Origin: Amycolatopsis sp. CA-230715
GTDB lineage: Bacteria; Actinomycetota; Actinomycetes; Mycobacteriales; Pseudonocardiaceae
Direction: 5' to 3'
Assembly (NCBI RefSeq): GCF_018736145.1
Contig: NZ_CP059997.1
Span: forward strand, 7,997,501-8,061,500
DNA length: 64,000 nucleotides
Position numbers and translations under genes: made by a program. Position 1 is the first letter of the stretch; each line of letters opens with the position of its first letter. Below the pieces are notes generated by a model, which was not told the DNA's origin, did no database searches, and saw only the letters and a list, made by a program, of their open reading frames with translations. Below, piece by piece: positions 1 to 8,920 of this stretch.

Positions 1-3000
1 CCGGCGGGGCGGATCTGATCGTCGAAGTGGGGCCGGGGCGCGTGCTGTCCGGGCTGGCGCGGGAGACAGTGCCGGTTCCGGTGGTTTCGACCGACGCGGG
101 CGGTGCGTCGATGGCGGGTACGCTCCGCGCGGCCGCCGCGGCTTACGTGCTCGGCGCGCCCGTCCGGCTCGGCGTGCTCTTCGAAGGACGCTACGCGAAA
201 CCGCTGCCGGAGCACGTCAGCCTGCTGGAAAACCCCTGCGAAACCGGGGCTCCCGACCGCGAGCCCGTCGCGCTCGACGAGCCGGAGGTAGCCGCGCCGC
301 GGGCGGAACCGGTGCCGCGCAACGGAAATCCGGTGGCGGGCACCGTGGAGCTGATCCGCGGCCTCGCCGCCGAGCGTGCCGAGCTGCCGGTCGACGCCGT
401 CGACGCGGACAGCGCGCTGCTGGACGAACTGCACCTGAGTTCGATCACGGTCGGCCAGATCGTGCACGACGCCGTCCGTGCGCGCGGGCTCCCCGCTCCG
501 GCCGCGCCGCTGAACTTCGCCACCGCGACCGTGCGGGAAATCGCGCAGGCGCTGGAAGATCTCGCCGAGACGGGCGTCGATGCCGAGCCGTCACCGGCGT
601 CCGCCGCCGGGGTGGCGCCGTGGGTGCGGCCCTTCACCGTCGAGCTGGAACCGGCTGTCCGCGAGGCGGTGGCCGTGGCCAAAGTGGACGGTGCGTGGGA
701 ACTGCACGCGCCGCCGGATCACCCGGTCGCGGGGTCATTGCACCGCGTGGTGGCGGGTTCGGGCAGCGGCGTCATGGTCTGCCTCCCCGAACACGGCGGG
801 GAAGACCTCAGCGAAGTCCTCGCCGCCGCGAAGACGGCGCTGGCCGAGCAGCCGAAGGGCACGTTCCTCCTGGTGCACCACGGATCGGCGGCGGGCGCCG
901 TGGCGATGGCGAAGAGCCTCGCGCTGGAGGCGCCCGCGTTGACCGTGCTGGTGGTCGAGGTCCCACCGGTGCCGGAGGCGGCGGGCTGGATCGCCGCCGA
1001 CGTGGCGAGCGCGTCCGAGGGCTACACCGAACTGCGGTACGACAGTACGGGCGCGCGAACCAAGCCGGTGCTGCGCGTGCTGGACCTCCCCGAGGCTCCG
1101 TCGGAGTTCCCGTTGGATGCTGGCGATGTCTTGCTGGTGACCGGTGGCGGCAAGGGCATTACCGCCGAGTGCGCACTTGACCTCGCCGTCCGGAGCGGGG
1201 CGAGCGTCGGCCTGCTCGGCAGGTCCGATCCGGAGCGGGACACCGAACTGGCGGAGAACCTGCGCCGGTTCACCGCGGCCGGGGTGCCGTTCCGCTACCT
1301 GCGGGCGGACGTCGCCGACGGTGCCGGGGTGCGGTCGGCGGTGGCCGAACTGCGCACCGCGTTCGGGCAGGTCACCGCCGTGCTGCACGGCGCGGGCCGG
1401 AACTCGCCGCGCGCACTGTCCGATGTGGACGATGTCGAGCTGGCTCGCACGATGGCGCCGAAGGTATCGGGCCTGCGCGAAGTGCTGGACGCGGTCGGCG
1501 CCGCGGAGCTGCGGCTGCTGGTCACCTTCGGCAGCATCATCGGCAGGGCGGGCCTGGCAGGGGAAGCGCACTACGCCGCGGCGAACGCGGCACTGAGCGC
1601 GGCCACCGAGGAGTTCGCCCGCGAGCATCCCGGCTGCCGGTGCCGCGCGGTGGAATGGAGCGTCTGGTCCGGCGTCGGCATGGGCGAGCGGCTCGGCGTG
1701 GTGGAATCGTTGCGGCACAACGGGATCACTCCGGTCTCCGCGGACGAGGGGCTGGCGCTGCTGCGCCGCCTGCTCGCGGCCGAGCGGGCGGCGGTGACCG
1801 TCGTGGTCGCCGGGCGCCTCGGCGCGTTGCCGACCGTGGAGGTCGGCGGGCGGGAGCTGCCGCTGCGGCGGTTCGCCGACCGGGTGCTCGTCGACTACCC
1901 CGGGGTCGAACTGGTCACTGAGGCCGAGCTGTCCGTCGCGGCCGACCCCTACCTGCTCGACCACGAACTCGACGGCGCGCTGCTCTTCCCCGCGGTGCTC
2001 GGGATGGAGGCGATGGCGCAGCTCGCCTGCGCGGTGACCGGACAGACCCGGCCGCCCTGGTTCACCGAGGTGGAGTTCAGCCGTCCGATCGTCGCGCCGC
2101 ACCGAGGGCAGGTCACCGTGCGCACGGCCGCACTGGTCACCGGGCCGGGAGTGGTGGAGGTGGTGCTGCGCAGCGCCGAAACCGGGTTCCAGGTCGACCA
2201 CTTCCGGGCGACCTGCCGGTTCACCGCACCCGATGATGTTTCTCCCGAGGACGCCGCCGGGCTGCCGTTGCTCGCGCTGGACCCGTCAGGGGAGCTGTAC
2301 GGGCGCACCCTTTTCCAGGGCGGGCGGTTCCAGCGGCTGCGCGGCTATCGGCGCGTCGGCGCGACCTACGCCACCGCCGAACTGTCCGATGTGGATGAGG
2401 AAACCTGGTTCGGCAGGCACCTCCCCGCCGGGCTCGTGCTCGGTTCGCCCGGTGTGCGCGACGCGGTCATGCAGGCGATCCAGTGCTGCCGTCCGGACCA
2501 GACGCTGTTGCCGGTCGGGATCGAGCGGCTGCGGCCCGGCCCGCTCGGCTCCGGATCGGACCGGCCGCTGGTGCTCACCGGGGCCGAGCGGCTGCGGACC
2601 GCGGCGGAAGTGGTCTGGGACATCACCGTGTCCGACGCCGACGGCCGGGTCGTGGAAGCGTGGCGGGGGCTGCGGTTGCGCGTGGTGCGCACCGGCGAGC
2701 CGTGGCCGCTCCCGGTGCCGCTGCTCGGGCCGTACCTGGAGCGGCACGTCGAGGAACGGACCGGCGTTTCGCCCAGGATCGCGCTGGAGCCGCATCCCGA
2801 GGACTCTGACCGTCCTCAATGGACTTCGTCGGCGGTCGGCCGCCTGCTCGGCGCGCCCGTCGTCGTGTCCCACCGGGCAGACGGGAAACCGGAAACCCCT
2901 GGCGGGGAACGGATATCGCTGGCACATGGGGCTGGGATGACGATGGCGGCGCTGGACGCGACGTGCGATGTCGAGCCGGTCGTCCGGCGGGACGCGGCGG

Positions 3001-3284
3001 TGTGGCGCGGCCTCCTCGGCGAGTACCGCTACGAGGTGGCGCTGCGGCTGGCCCGCGAACTCGGCGAGGACCTCTCGGTGGCCGCGAGCCGGGTGTGGTG
3101 CGCCGCGGAATGCGCGCAGAAGGCCGGGCACGGCCCGGAGGAAGCGTTCGTGATCGCGGAGTCGTCCGTCGCGGGCTGGGCGTGGTTCACCGCGGGAACG
3201 GCCAGGATCGGTACCTGCTCGGCCACCGTTTCGCCGTCCGGCGACGCCGTGGTGCTCGCGGTGCGAGTGGCCGGTGCGCGATGA
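1..3284 (+). CDS. pksE: Enediyne-type iterative polyketide synthase (PKSE), C-terminal part
   Basis: The gene is open from the window edge (frame from base 3) and lacks its 5' part, so the KS and most of the AT are outside. Domains seen in order: the AT end (VEVGPGRVLSGL), an ACP with LHLSSI (phosphopantetheine Ser coded at 438 or 441), a KR with VTGGGKGITAECA and catalytic Tyr in GEAHYAAANAAL, a double-hotdog DH with LLDHELDGALLFPAV, and a C-terminal phosphopantetheinyl transferase domain with the metal pair in CDVEPV (Asp codon 2967, Glu codon 2973) and an AAECAQKAG helix. The order AT-ACP-KR-DH-PPTase is diagnostic of the self-priming enediyne PKSs (SgcE, CalE8), which make the linear polyene precursor of the warhead. 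PfaA-type PUFA synthases share the KR style but not the built-in PPTase in this place. Translation is coupled to the next gene by an ATGA overlap. Confidence 0.9.
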   Translation, partial: GGADLIVEVGPGRVLSGLARETVPVPVVSTDAGGASMAGTLRAAAAAYVLGAPVRLGVLFEGRYAKPLPEHVSLLENPCETGAPDREPVALDEPEVAAPRAEPVPRNGNPVAGTVELIRGLAAERAELPVDAVDADSALLDELHLSSITVGQIVHDAVRARGLPAPAAPLNFATATVREIAQALEDLAETGVDAEPSPASAAGVAPWVRPFTVELEPAVREAVAVAKVDGAWELHAPPDHPVAGSLHRVVAGSGSGVMVCLPEHGGEDLSEVLAAAKTALAEQPKGTFLLVHHGSAAGAVAMAKSLALEAPALTVLVVEVPPVPEAAGWIAADVASASEGYTELRYDSTGARTKPVLRVLDLPEAPSEFPLDAGDVLLVTGGGKGITAECALDLAVRSGASVGLLGRSDPERDTELAENLRRFTAAGVPFRYLRADVADGAGVRSAVAELRTAFGQVTAVLHGAGRNSPRALSDVDDVELARTMAPKVSGLREVLDAVGAAELRLLVTFGSIIGRAGLAGEAHYAAANAALSAATEEFAREHPGCRCRAVEWSVWSGVGMGERLGVVESLRHNGITPVSADEGLALLRRLLAAERAAVTVVVAGRLGALPTVEVGGRELPLRRFADRVLVDYPGVELVTEAELSVAADPYLLDHELDGALLFPAVLGMEAMAQLACAVTGQTRPPWFTEVEFSRPIVAPHRGQVTVRTAALVTGPGVVEVVLRSAETGFQVDHFRATCRFTAPDDVSPEDAAGLPLLALDPSGELYGRTLFQGGRFQRLRGYRRVGATYATAELSDVDEETWFGRHLPAGLVLGSPGVRDAVMQAIQCCRPDQTLLPVGIERLRPGPLGSGSDRPLVLTGAERLRTAAEVVWDITVSDADGRVVEAWRGLRLRVVRTGEPWPLPVPLLGPYLERHVEERTGVSPRIALEPHPEDSDRPQWTSSAVGRLLGAPVVVSHRADGKPETPGGERISLAHGAGMTMAALDATCDVEPVVRRDAAVWRGLLGEYRYEVALRLARELGEDLSVAASRVWCAAECAQKAGHGPEEAFVIAESSVAGWAWFTAGTARIGTCSATVSPSGDAVVLAVRVAGAR

Positions 3285-3736
3285 ACCGGTACTTCGAATG
3301 GCGGCACGTGGTGTCGTTCGAGGACACGAACCTGGTCGGCAACGCCTACTTCGCGCGGTACGTGAGCTGGCAGGGCAGCTGCCGGGAAATGTTCCTGCAC
3401 ACCGTGTACCCCGGAATCGTCGACGAACTGCGGGACGGGCTGAAGATCTTCACGCTCGGCGTCGAATGCGAGTACCTGAACGAACTCACCGCGTTCGACG
3501 AGATCGCGCTCCGGCTCGGCCTGGAAAAGCTGACGCAGACGCAGATCGCGTTCGCCTTCGACTACGTGCGGCTCTCCGGGGGAGCGGAGGAACTGATCGC
3601 GCGCGGCCGCCAGCAGGTCGCCTGCATGCGCGTGGAAGACGGCGCGCCGGTACCGGTACGGGTACCCGGCCCGCTGCGAACGGCACTGGAACGGCTGCAG
3701 GCCGCGCCACCCGGCACCGTGCTCACCCCTACGTGA
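3281..3736 (+). CDS. Enediyne thioesterase (SgcE10/CalE7 family hotdog protein)
   Basis: This 151-aa protein has the 4-hydroxybenzoyl-CoA-thioesterase-like hotdog fold typical of the discrete thioesterase paired with enediyne PKSs. It releases the polyene chain from the ACP domain. The start MNRYFEWRHVVSFEDTNLVG and the following GNAYFARYVSWQGSCREMFL are close to the family signature; the Asn of VGN and the Arg of CREMFL correspond to residues thought to serve the active site, which in this family lacks a catalytic acid. The ATG overlaps the PKS stop as ATGA, so the two are translationally coupled, as in known warhead cassettes. The start is fixed by this overlap and by the family length of about 150 aa. 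Confidence 0.9.
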   Translation: MNRYFEWRHVVSFEDTNLVGNAYFARYVSWQGSCREMFLHTVYPGIVDELRDGLKIFTLGVECEYLNELTAFDEIALRLGLEKLTQTQIAFAFDYVRLSGGAEELIARGRQQVACMRVEDGAPVPVRVPGPLRTALERLQAAPPGTVLTPT

Positions 3737-3755
3737 CCGTCGTGAGCGCGTTCCC

Positions 3756-4057
3756 TTGCCCCGAAGGTGACCTTCGGGGCGCTGGATTCCCCGAAGGTCA
3801 CAGTGATGTCGGGTGTGCGGCGATGTCGGGGGCGCGGTGCGGTGGTCGGCGGCGGAGGTCCTCCGTTGGTCCCCGAAGGCCACCTTCGGGGACCGTAGCG
3901 CCACTTTCTCGGCCCTCGCTCACGTGCGGGCAGGGCTGCGCATGCCCCGAAGGTGGCGGCAGGCTGCCGCGAGGGCCGAGAAAGTGACGCTCAACGCCCC
4001 AAGAGGAGCCTTCGGAGACACCGCGGCCCGACCTCTGTAGGAGCATCTTTCGCGGTA
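3756..4057 (-). repeat. Palindrome-rich repeat island, copy 1
   Basis: About 300 bp between the converging ends of the thioesterase and TPR genes. It has two near-perfect dyads (3759-3779 and 3871-3891; arms CCCCGAAGG and CCTTCGGGG around 3 bases) plus half-dyads near 3789 and 3945. Read in reverse complement, the island matches 36812-37262 almost along its whole length, sharing blocks such as GAAAGATGCTCCTA, GAGGTCGGGCCGCGG, GGGGCGTTGAGCGTC, CACGTGAGCGAGGGCCGAGA and GACCAACGGAGGACCT. The dyads could form stem-loops acting as bidirectional terminators. Frames across it are open on both strands because of base composition, and I see no coding signal. Confidence 0.85.
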
Positions 4058-4073
4058 CCGAGCGGCATCGCCC

Positions 4074-7000
4074 CTAAGCCTGCGGTTCCGCGTCGAGGGC
4101 TTCGGTGATCCTGGCGACGAATTCGCGCGCCTTCTGCCGGTCGGCCACGTCGTGTTCGGCGGCGGTGCGGAGGTTGTCGAGCCCGACTTGGGCGATGCCG
4201 CGCCGTCGCGGCGGCGCCAGCCGGTCCAGTTCGGTGACCACCGCGGCCAGCGCGTCCTCGGCCGCGGCGAAGTCGCCCCGGCCGAGGTGCGCCAGCACGA
4301 GGTCGAGCAGGATTCCCGGCCGCAGGTCCGGTTCGTCGACGGCCCGGCGCAGGCAGTCAACGGCCTCCGCGTGGCGCCCCATCCGGTACAGGCACCAGCC
4401 GCGCAGGCCGTTGCGGTCGGGATCGTGCGCGGAGACGTCCGTGAGCATCTTGGCCACGTACCGGTAGTGGGCGTGCGCGGTTTCCTCGTCGTCGGTCAGG
4501 TAGCAGGCGTTGGCGAATCCCTTGCGCGGCCAAGGATCGTCCTCGGGGGACAAGCGCATCGCCTGCGCATAGGCCTCTTTGGACTTCGCCTGGTCGGTGT
4601 GCTCGCCGTGCTGCAGGGCCCAGCCGAGCGCGAGGTACGCCGAGACATCGTGGCCGGGCAGGCGCACCGCCTCGGACGCTGCCGCTGCCGCATCGGCCCA
4701 CCGGCCCATTTCCAGGAAGACCTCCGCCCGCGCGGTCAACGTCGTGGCGTCCGGCGGGAGGCGGTCGAGGGTGGCGAGTGCCGCGTCGAACTCGTCGTTG
4801 CGCGCTTGGGCGTACGCGAGGTTCAGCACCAGAGTGTTGTCGCCAGGAGCGAGGCTCAGGCCTTGCGCATACGCCGACACGGCTTCCGCGTAACGGCCCG
4901 TGCCGCTGAGGGTGTCGCCGAGGAGCCGGTGGACCTCCGGATTCCCGGGCGCCCGCCACAGCAGTTCGTCGAGCACGGTGAGCGCGAGCCGGACATCGCC
5001 CGCCGCGGTGAGCGCCTGCGCGTACTCGCTCAGGAGGCTGACGTCGCCCGTCGTCCGCCCCACGGCGTCCGCCAGTGCTTCGACCGATTCGTCGTACCGC
5101 TTGGCCGACAGCAGGAGCAGCCGGAGCTGGCGGTGGGCGTCCGCGTTGACCGGATCGTGCCGCAACGCGGCCCGGAGATCGGCCTCGGCGGCCTCGGGCG
5201 AGCCGCGGTCCGCGTGCACGGCGCCGCGAACGGTCAGCGCGAGCACGTTCTCCGGGTCTTCGGCCAGCGCGGCGTCGGCGTCGGTGAGCGCGCCCGCCAG
5301 ATCGTCCGTGAGCCGTTTCGCTTCGGCCGACAGCGCGCGGATGTCGGCCGCGTCCTCGCCGAGATCGTGCGCGCGGTCGAGATCGGCGACCGCACCGGCC
5401 GCGTCCCCGAGCGCCAGCCGCGTCTCACCCCGGCACGCGTACGCGGTGGCGAGATCGCTCGTGGGCACGGCGTCCGTGGTGACCGCGTAGAGCGCGAGGG
5501 CCTGGTCGAACTCCGCGAGGGCGTCCTCGTTGTCTTCCTGCTGCCGCAGCGCTTGCCCGAGGTCGACGTGCAGCGAAGGGCTGTCGGGAACCGCCGTCAC
5601 GGCCTGCCGCAGGTGCGCGAGCGACTGGTCGAGATCGGTCTTCGTGCCGTTTTCCGCGTAGTTCAGCAGATGCGCCTGCCCGAGCTGGCCGTGCACCCAC
5701 GCCGGGTCGAGCCCCAGCTCCACCGAGCGCCGCAGCTCGGTGATCGCCTCGTCGCGGCGGCCGAGTTCGAGCAGCACCTCGCCGCGGGTACCGACCGCGT
5801 AGGCGTAATCGGGCAGCAGCTCCAGGGCCCGGTCCAGTTCGGCCAGCGCTTCGTCGAGTTTTCCTTGGCGGCGCAGGATTTCCGCGTGCAGCGCGCGAGC
5901 GTCCGCGGCCTGGCCGTCGAGTGCGATCGCCGCCACGACCACGCGCTCGGCGTCGCCGATCGTGTCCGGGCCATTGGCGCTGAGCAGGACGTTGACCAGC
6001 CCGGTCCGAGCGGACGCGTCCTCCGGAGCGAGTCGGATGGCGGTTTCGAACGCGTCGCGTGCTTCGGCCCACCGCGCGAGGCCGGTCAATGCTTCGCCCC
6101 GTTTCGGCCACACCCAGCCGAGACCGGGATCGAGGGTGAGCGCGAGCGCGAACTCGGTGTCGGCTTCGGCGTAATCCTCCTTACGGCTCAGCAGTTCGCC
6201 GAGCAGCGCGTGGCCTTCCGCCTGATCGGGTTCGAACGACAGCGCCGCGCGGATGTCCGCTTCCGCCTCGGCGAGTCGTTCGAGGTCCATCTTGGTCCGC
6301 CCGCGGAGGATGAGCGTCCACGCGTCGTCGGGCGCGAGGTCCAGTGCCTGGTCCAGCAGATCGAGCGCGGTGTCGAAGTGCTTCGTGTGCGCGAGCGCGG
6401 CACCCAGGTTCGCGAGGACGGCGGGCTGGCCAGGCATGATCTGGTCGGCGCGGCTCAGCGCCGCGATCGCGGTGACCGCGTCACCCGCGTCGAGTGCGGC
6501 GACCCCGCGCAGGTAGTGGGTGCGCGGATCCTCCGGGGCGAGGTCGGCGAGCTGGGTGATGATCGGCTCCGCGTCGGCGGAACGGCCCTGGTTCACCAGC
6601 AGCTGCGCGCGCAGTGTCAGTCCTTCCGGCTCGTCCGGTTCGACCGCCAGTACCGCGTCGGTCAGTTCGCCCGCTTCGGTGAACGCGCCGAGCTGGGCGA
6701 ACAGTTCCGCGGCCGACAGGCGCTGCGCGGTCGTGGCCGTGCTTTCCCGCACGGTGTGCAGCTGCGCCAACGCCTGCGCCGTGTTCCCGGAGTCGGCGTG
6801 CGCCGACGCGAGCGCCAACGCCACGTCGGTGGTGAGCGCGGGCGCGAGTTCGCGGGCCCGCTCCGCGGCCGCGGCCGACTCCTCCGGGCGACCCGCGGTG
6901 AGCAGGGTGTTCGCCGCGTCGAGCCATCCGCGCGCGACGTCGAGCGGTGCGCCACCGTTGGCTTCGGCGAGTTCGGCGCGCGCCACCCGTGCCCGCCAGT

Positions 7001-7553
7001 CGTAGGGCGCGCGTTCGAGCACCAGGTCGAACGCGCGGAGCGCGTCGAACGGCCTCCCGATGTCGCGCAGGACCTCGGCGAGCGTGCGCCGGACGTCCGG
7101 GGTGTCCTCGCCGAGGTCGATCGCGGTCTCCAGCCGTGGCCTCGCTTCGTCGGGGGCGCCCGATTTCGCCAGTGCGATGCCGAGATCGGCGGCTAGGTCA
7201 CCGCGCTCTTCGACGACCTCGCCCGCCCGTGCGAACTCCTCGATCGCCTCCTGGAACCGGTCCTGGCCGGACCCGGCCAGTCCCAGCAGGGTCGAGGCGG
7301 CCCCGGCCAGCGCGTGCAGGAGGTGCTCTTTCGGGTTGGGCAGGAGCAGCTTCCGTTCGATCTCGGCCAGCAACTCGCCCGCGGCCGCCGCGGCTTCGGC
7401 CACCCGGCCCTCGCGGAGATCGGCCCGCGCCAGGTTGAGCTGCTTCTGGACGTCGGTGGTGCGCATCGGCGGCGGCAACGGGCGCGCCAGGTGCTTGTTC
7501 GTCGCCCACTCGCCCGCGTACGGGTCGGGCACGGCGGGCTTACGCTTGACCAC
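4074..7553 (-). CDS. Large tetratricopeptide-repeat protein, 1159 aa
   Basis: Nearly the whole protein after residue 30 is TPR-type helical repeats of about 34 aa, with recurring patterns such as A-LG-AL, G-Y-EA and A-L-P-D/E (for example NLGAALAHTKHFDTALDLLD and LGDTLSGTGRYAEAVSAYAQ). No signal peptide, membrane segment or enzymatic domain is visible, so a cytosolic scaffold or sensor is likely. It is the last gene of a four-gene minus-strand operon and its start overlaps the preceding gene by 14 bp, which implies translational coupling. The start MVKRKPAVPDPYAGEW is followed by a basic, proline-rich leader. What it binds is unknown; the obvious candidates are the peptidase and pseudopeptidase encoded just upstream. 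Confidence 0.85.
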   Translation of the reverse strand: MVKRKPAVPDPYAGEWATNKHLARPLPPPMRTTDVQKQLNLARADLREGRVAEAAAAAGELLAEIERKLLLPNPKEHLLHALAGAASTLLGLAGSGQDRFQEAIEEFARAGEVVEERGDLAADLGIALAKSGAPDEARPRLETAIDLGEDTPDVRRTLAEVLRDIGRPFDALRAFDLVLERAPYDWRARVARAELAEANGGAPLDVARGWLDAANTLLTAGRPEESAAAAERARELAPALTTDVALALASAHADSGNTAQALAQLHTVRESTATTAQRLSAAELFAQLGAFTEAGELTDAVLAVEPDEPEGLTLRAQLLVNQGRSADAEPIITQLADLAPEDPRTHYLRGVAALDAGDAVTAIAALSRADQIMPGQPAVLANLGAALAHTKHFDTALDLLDQALDLAPDDAWTLILRGRTKMDLERLAEAEADIRAALSFEPDQAEGHALLGELLSRKEDYAEADTEFALALTLDPGLGWVWPKRGEALTGLARWAEARDAFETAIRLAPEDASARTGLVNVLLSANGPDTIGDAERVVVAAIALDGQAADARALHAEILRRQGKLDEALAELDRALELLPDYAYAVGTRGEVLLELGRRDEAITELRRSVELGLDPAWVHGQLGQAHLLNYAENGTKTDLDQSLAHLRQAVTAVPDSPSLHVDLGQALRQQEDNEDALAEFDQALALYAVTTDAVPTSDLATAYACRGETRLALGDAAGAVADLDRAHDLGEDAADIRALSAEAKRLTDDLAGALTDADAALAEDPENVLALTVRGAVHADRGSPEAAEADLRAALRHDPVNADAHRQLRLLLLSAKRYDESVEALADAVGRTTGDVSLLSEYAQALTAAGDVRLALTVLDELLWRAPGNPEVHRLLGDTLSGTGRYAEAVSAYAQGLSLAPGDNTLVLNLAYAQARNDEFDAALATLDRLPPDATTLTARAEVFLEMGRWADAAAAASEAVRLPGHDVSAYLALGWALQHGEHTDQAKSKEAYAQAMRLSPEDDPWPRKGFANACYLTDDEETAHAHYRYVAKMLTDVSAHDPDRNGLRGWCLYRMGRHAEAVDCLRRAVDEPDLRPGILLDLVLAHLGRGDFAAAEDALAAVVTELDRLAPPRRRGIAQVGLDNLRTAAEHDVADRQKAREFVARITEALDAEPQA

Positions 7554-8913
7554 GGCGGCCTCCTCGAGGGGTGCGGCGGTTCGACACGGCCCGCCAGATG
7601 GTCTTCACGTTGTCGGTCACGCGTTTCGCCCACGGCCCGTCACCGGGGTTCTCCAGCCAGGTCGCCCACGCGGCGTTGAGCAGGACCAGCGCGCTCAGAC
7701 CGGTCGGCGGCCGGTAGCCGGTGACGGCGGGCTCGCCGAGCTCACCGCGGATCTCGGTCACCTGCGCCCAGTGGGCCGCTTTGAACGGTGTCACCTCGTC
7801 TTCGGCCAGTTCCGCGCAGACGGCCGAGGCGAAGGGCCGCACCGCGTCCAGCGCCAGCTCCGGGTCCGCGTCGTCGTTGAGGCGCACCAGCGCCTCCTGC
7901 CAGTACTCCTTGGCCTTGTCGACGACGTCGCCGAAACCGGCGGCGGTCTGGGCGATCTGTTCGAGCACGCACAGGATCACCGCGGCGCGGTAGTGCTCGG
8001 ACCGGTGGTCCGGCTGGAACTTCAGCAGCGTCGTCGCGCAGCCGTAGGCCGGTCCGATCGTGTAGGCCGCATAGGCGTCCGCGAACAGCGCTGGCGCGTC
8101 TTCTGCGTTCTCCCCGAGCAGTGCGGCGAACCGGTCGTCGACCCCGTAGCGCTCCACATAGGACTTGCCGATCTCCGCGCCGACTAGGGGGATGTTCCAG
8201 ATCGTCCAGTCCGGGAAGCCGAGCCGCACCAGCTCGGTGAACGCGCTGGAGAACGTTTGCCTCCGCGCGGGAAGGGCGAGCAGTTTGGGATTTCCGGGGA
8301 TCTCGCGCAGCACCGCGTCCGTGATCGCGCAGACCTCGTCGTCGAGCGCGTGGTCGCGCAGGGTCAGCCCGCCGAGGAAGTCGACGTAGTCGGCGAACAG
8401 TTCCTTGCACCCGTTGTCGAGGAGCTTTTCGTACCGCTTCCACACCTTGGCCGGTTCGAGCGCGCCGGTTTCGAGCTGGTCCTTCAGCTCCTTGACCCGA
8501 TCGGCTTCCGCGCGGCAGCGCTTGACCAGGCTCCTTGTCATGTCCGGATCGACCTTGACGAGGAGGTGGATGTTGTCTTCGAGTTCTTCTTTCGCCCTGG
8601 TGAGTGCGTAGAACGCGTCGGGGAGCAGTTTCTCGAGTTCTTCGGCTTCGTCCGCGAGGCCGTGTTCCTCGATCCGGCTGAGCAGTTCGTAGTCGTTGCG
8701 GATCGAATCCATGATCATGCCGAACAGGTGCTGCGCCCTCGACAGCCTCCGTGACAGGGACTGGCTGTCGTAGGTGCCGATCAGGCCTTGGAGCTTGCTC
8801 AGGCTCTCGCTGCGCCGCCCAGCCGCGGCCGCCACGCGCTGCACCTTCGCGAGATCCTGGCCCAGTGCCACCAGGCGCATTTCGAGCAGTTCCTGCTGCT
8901 CCGGATGAGTCAT
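7540..8913 (-). CDS. Metallopeptidase-like protein without the zinc motif (pseudopeptidase)
   Basis: This 457-aa protein has no function I recognise by name. The first 160 residues are charged and likely helical/coiled coil. Its C-terminal half is recognisably paralogous to the next gene upstream: FPDWTIWNIPLVGAEIG (233-249) aligns with FPDVSVWNLPVLAHELG, and FADAYAAYTIGPAY (277-290) with FADVYATYVLGAAY. At the HELGHH position it has AEIGKS (246-251), so both zinc-binding histidines are absent while the glutamate is kept. Both proteins also end in a similar segment (VLLNAAWATWLENPGDGPW and VLNAAWLWRLDRGDGPAW). It lies 7 bp after the metallopeptidase gene and overlaps the TPR gene. A regulatory or substrate-binding inactive partner is the likely role. 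Confidence 0.75.
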   Translation of the reverse strand: MTHPEQQELLEMRLVALGQDLAKVQRVAAAAGRRSESLSKLQGLIGTYDSQSLSRRLSRAQHLFGMIMDSIRNDYELLSRIEEHGLADEAEELEKLLPDAFYALTRAKEELEDNIHLLVKVDPDMTRSLVKRCRAEADRVKELKDQLETGALEPAKVWKRYEKLLDNGCKELFADYVDFLGGLTLRDHALDDEVCAITDAVLREIPGNPKLLALPARRQTFSSAFTELVRLGFPDWTIWNIPLVGAEIGKSYVERYGVDDRFAALLGENAEDAPALFADAYAAYTIGPAYGCATTLLKFQPDHRSEHYRAAVILCVLEQIAQTAAGFGDVVDKAKEYWQEALVRLNDDADPELALDAVRPFASAVCAELAEDEVTPFKAAHWAQVTEIRGELGEPAVTGYRPPTGLSALVLLNAAWATWLENPGDGPWAKRVTDNVKTIWRAVSNRRTPRGGRRGQA

Positions 8914-8920
8914 CGACGGA

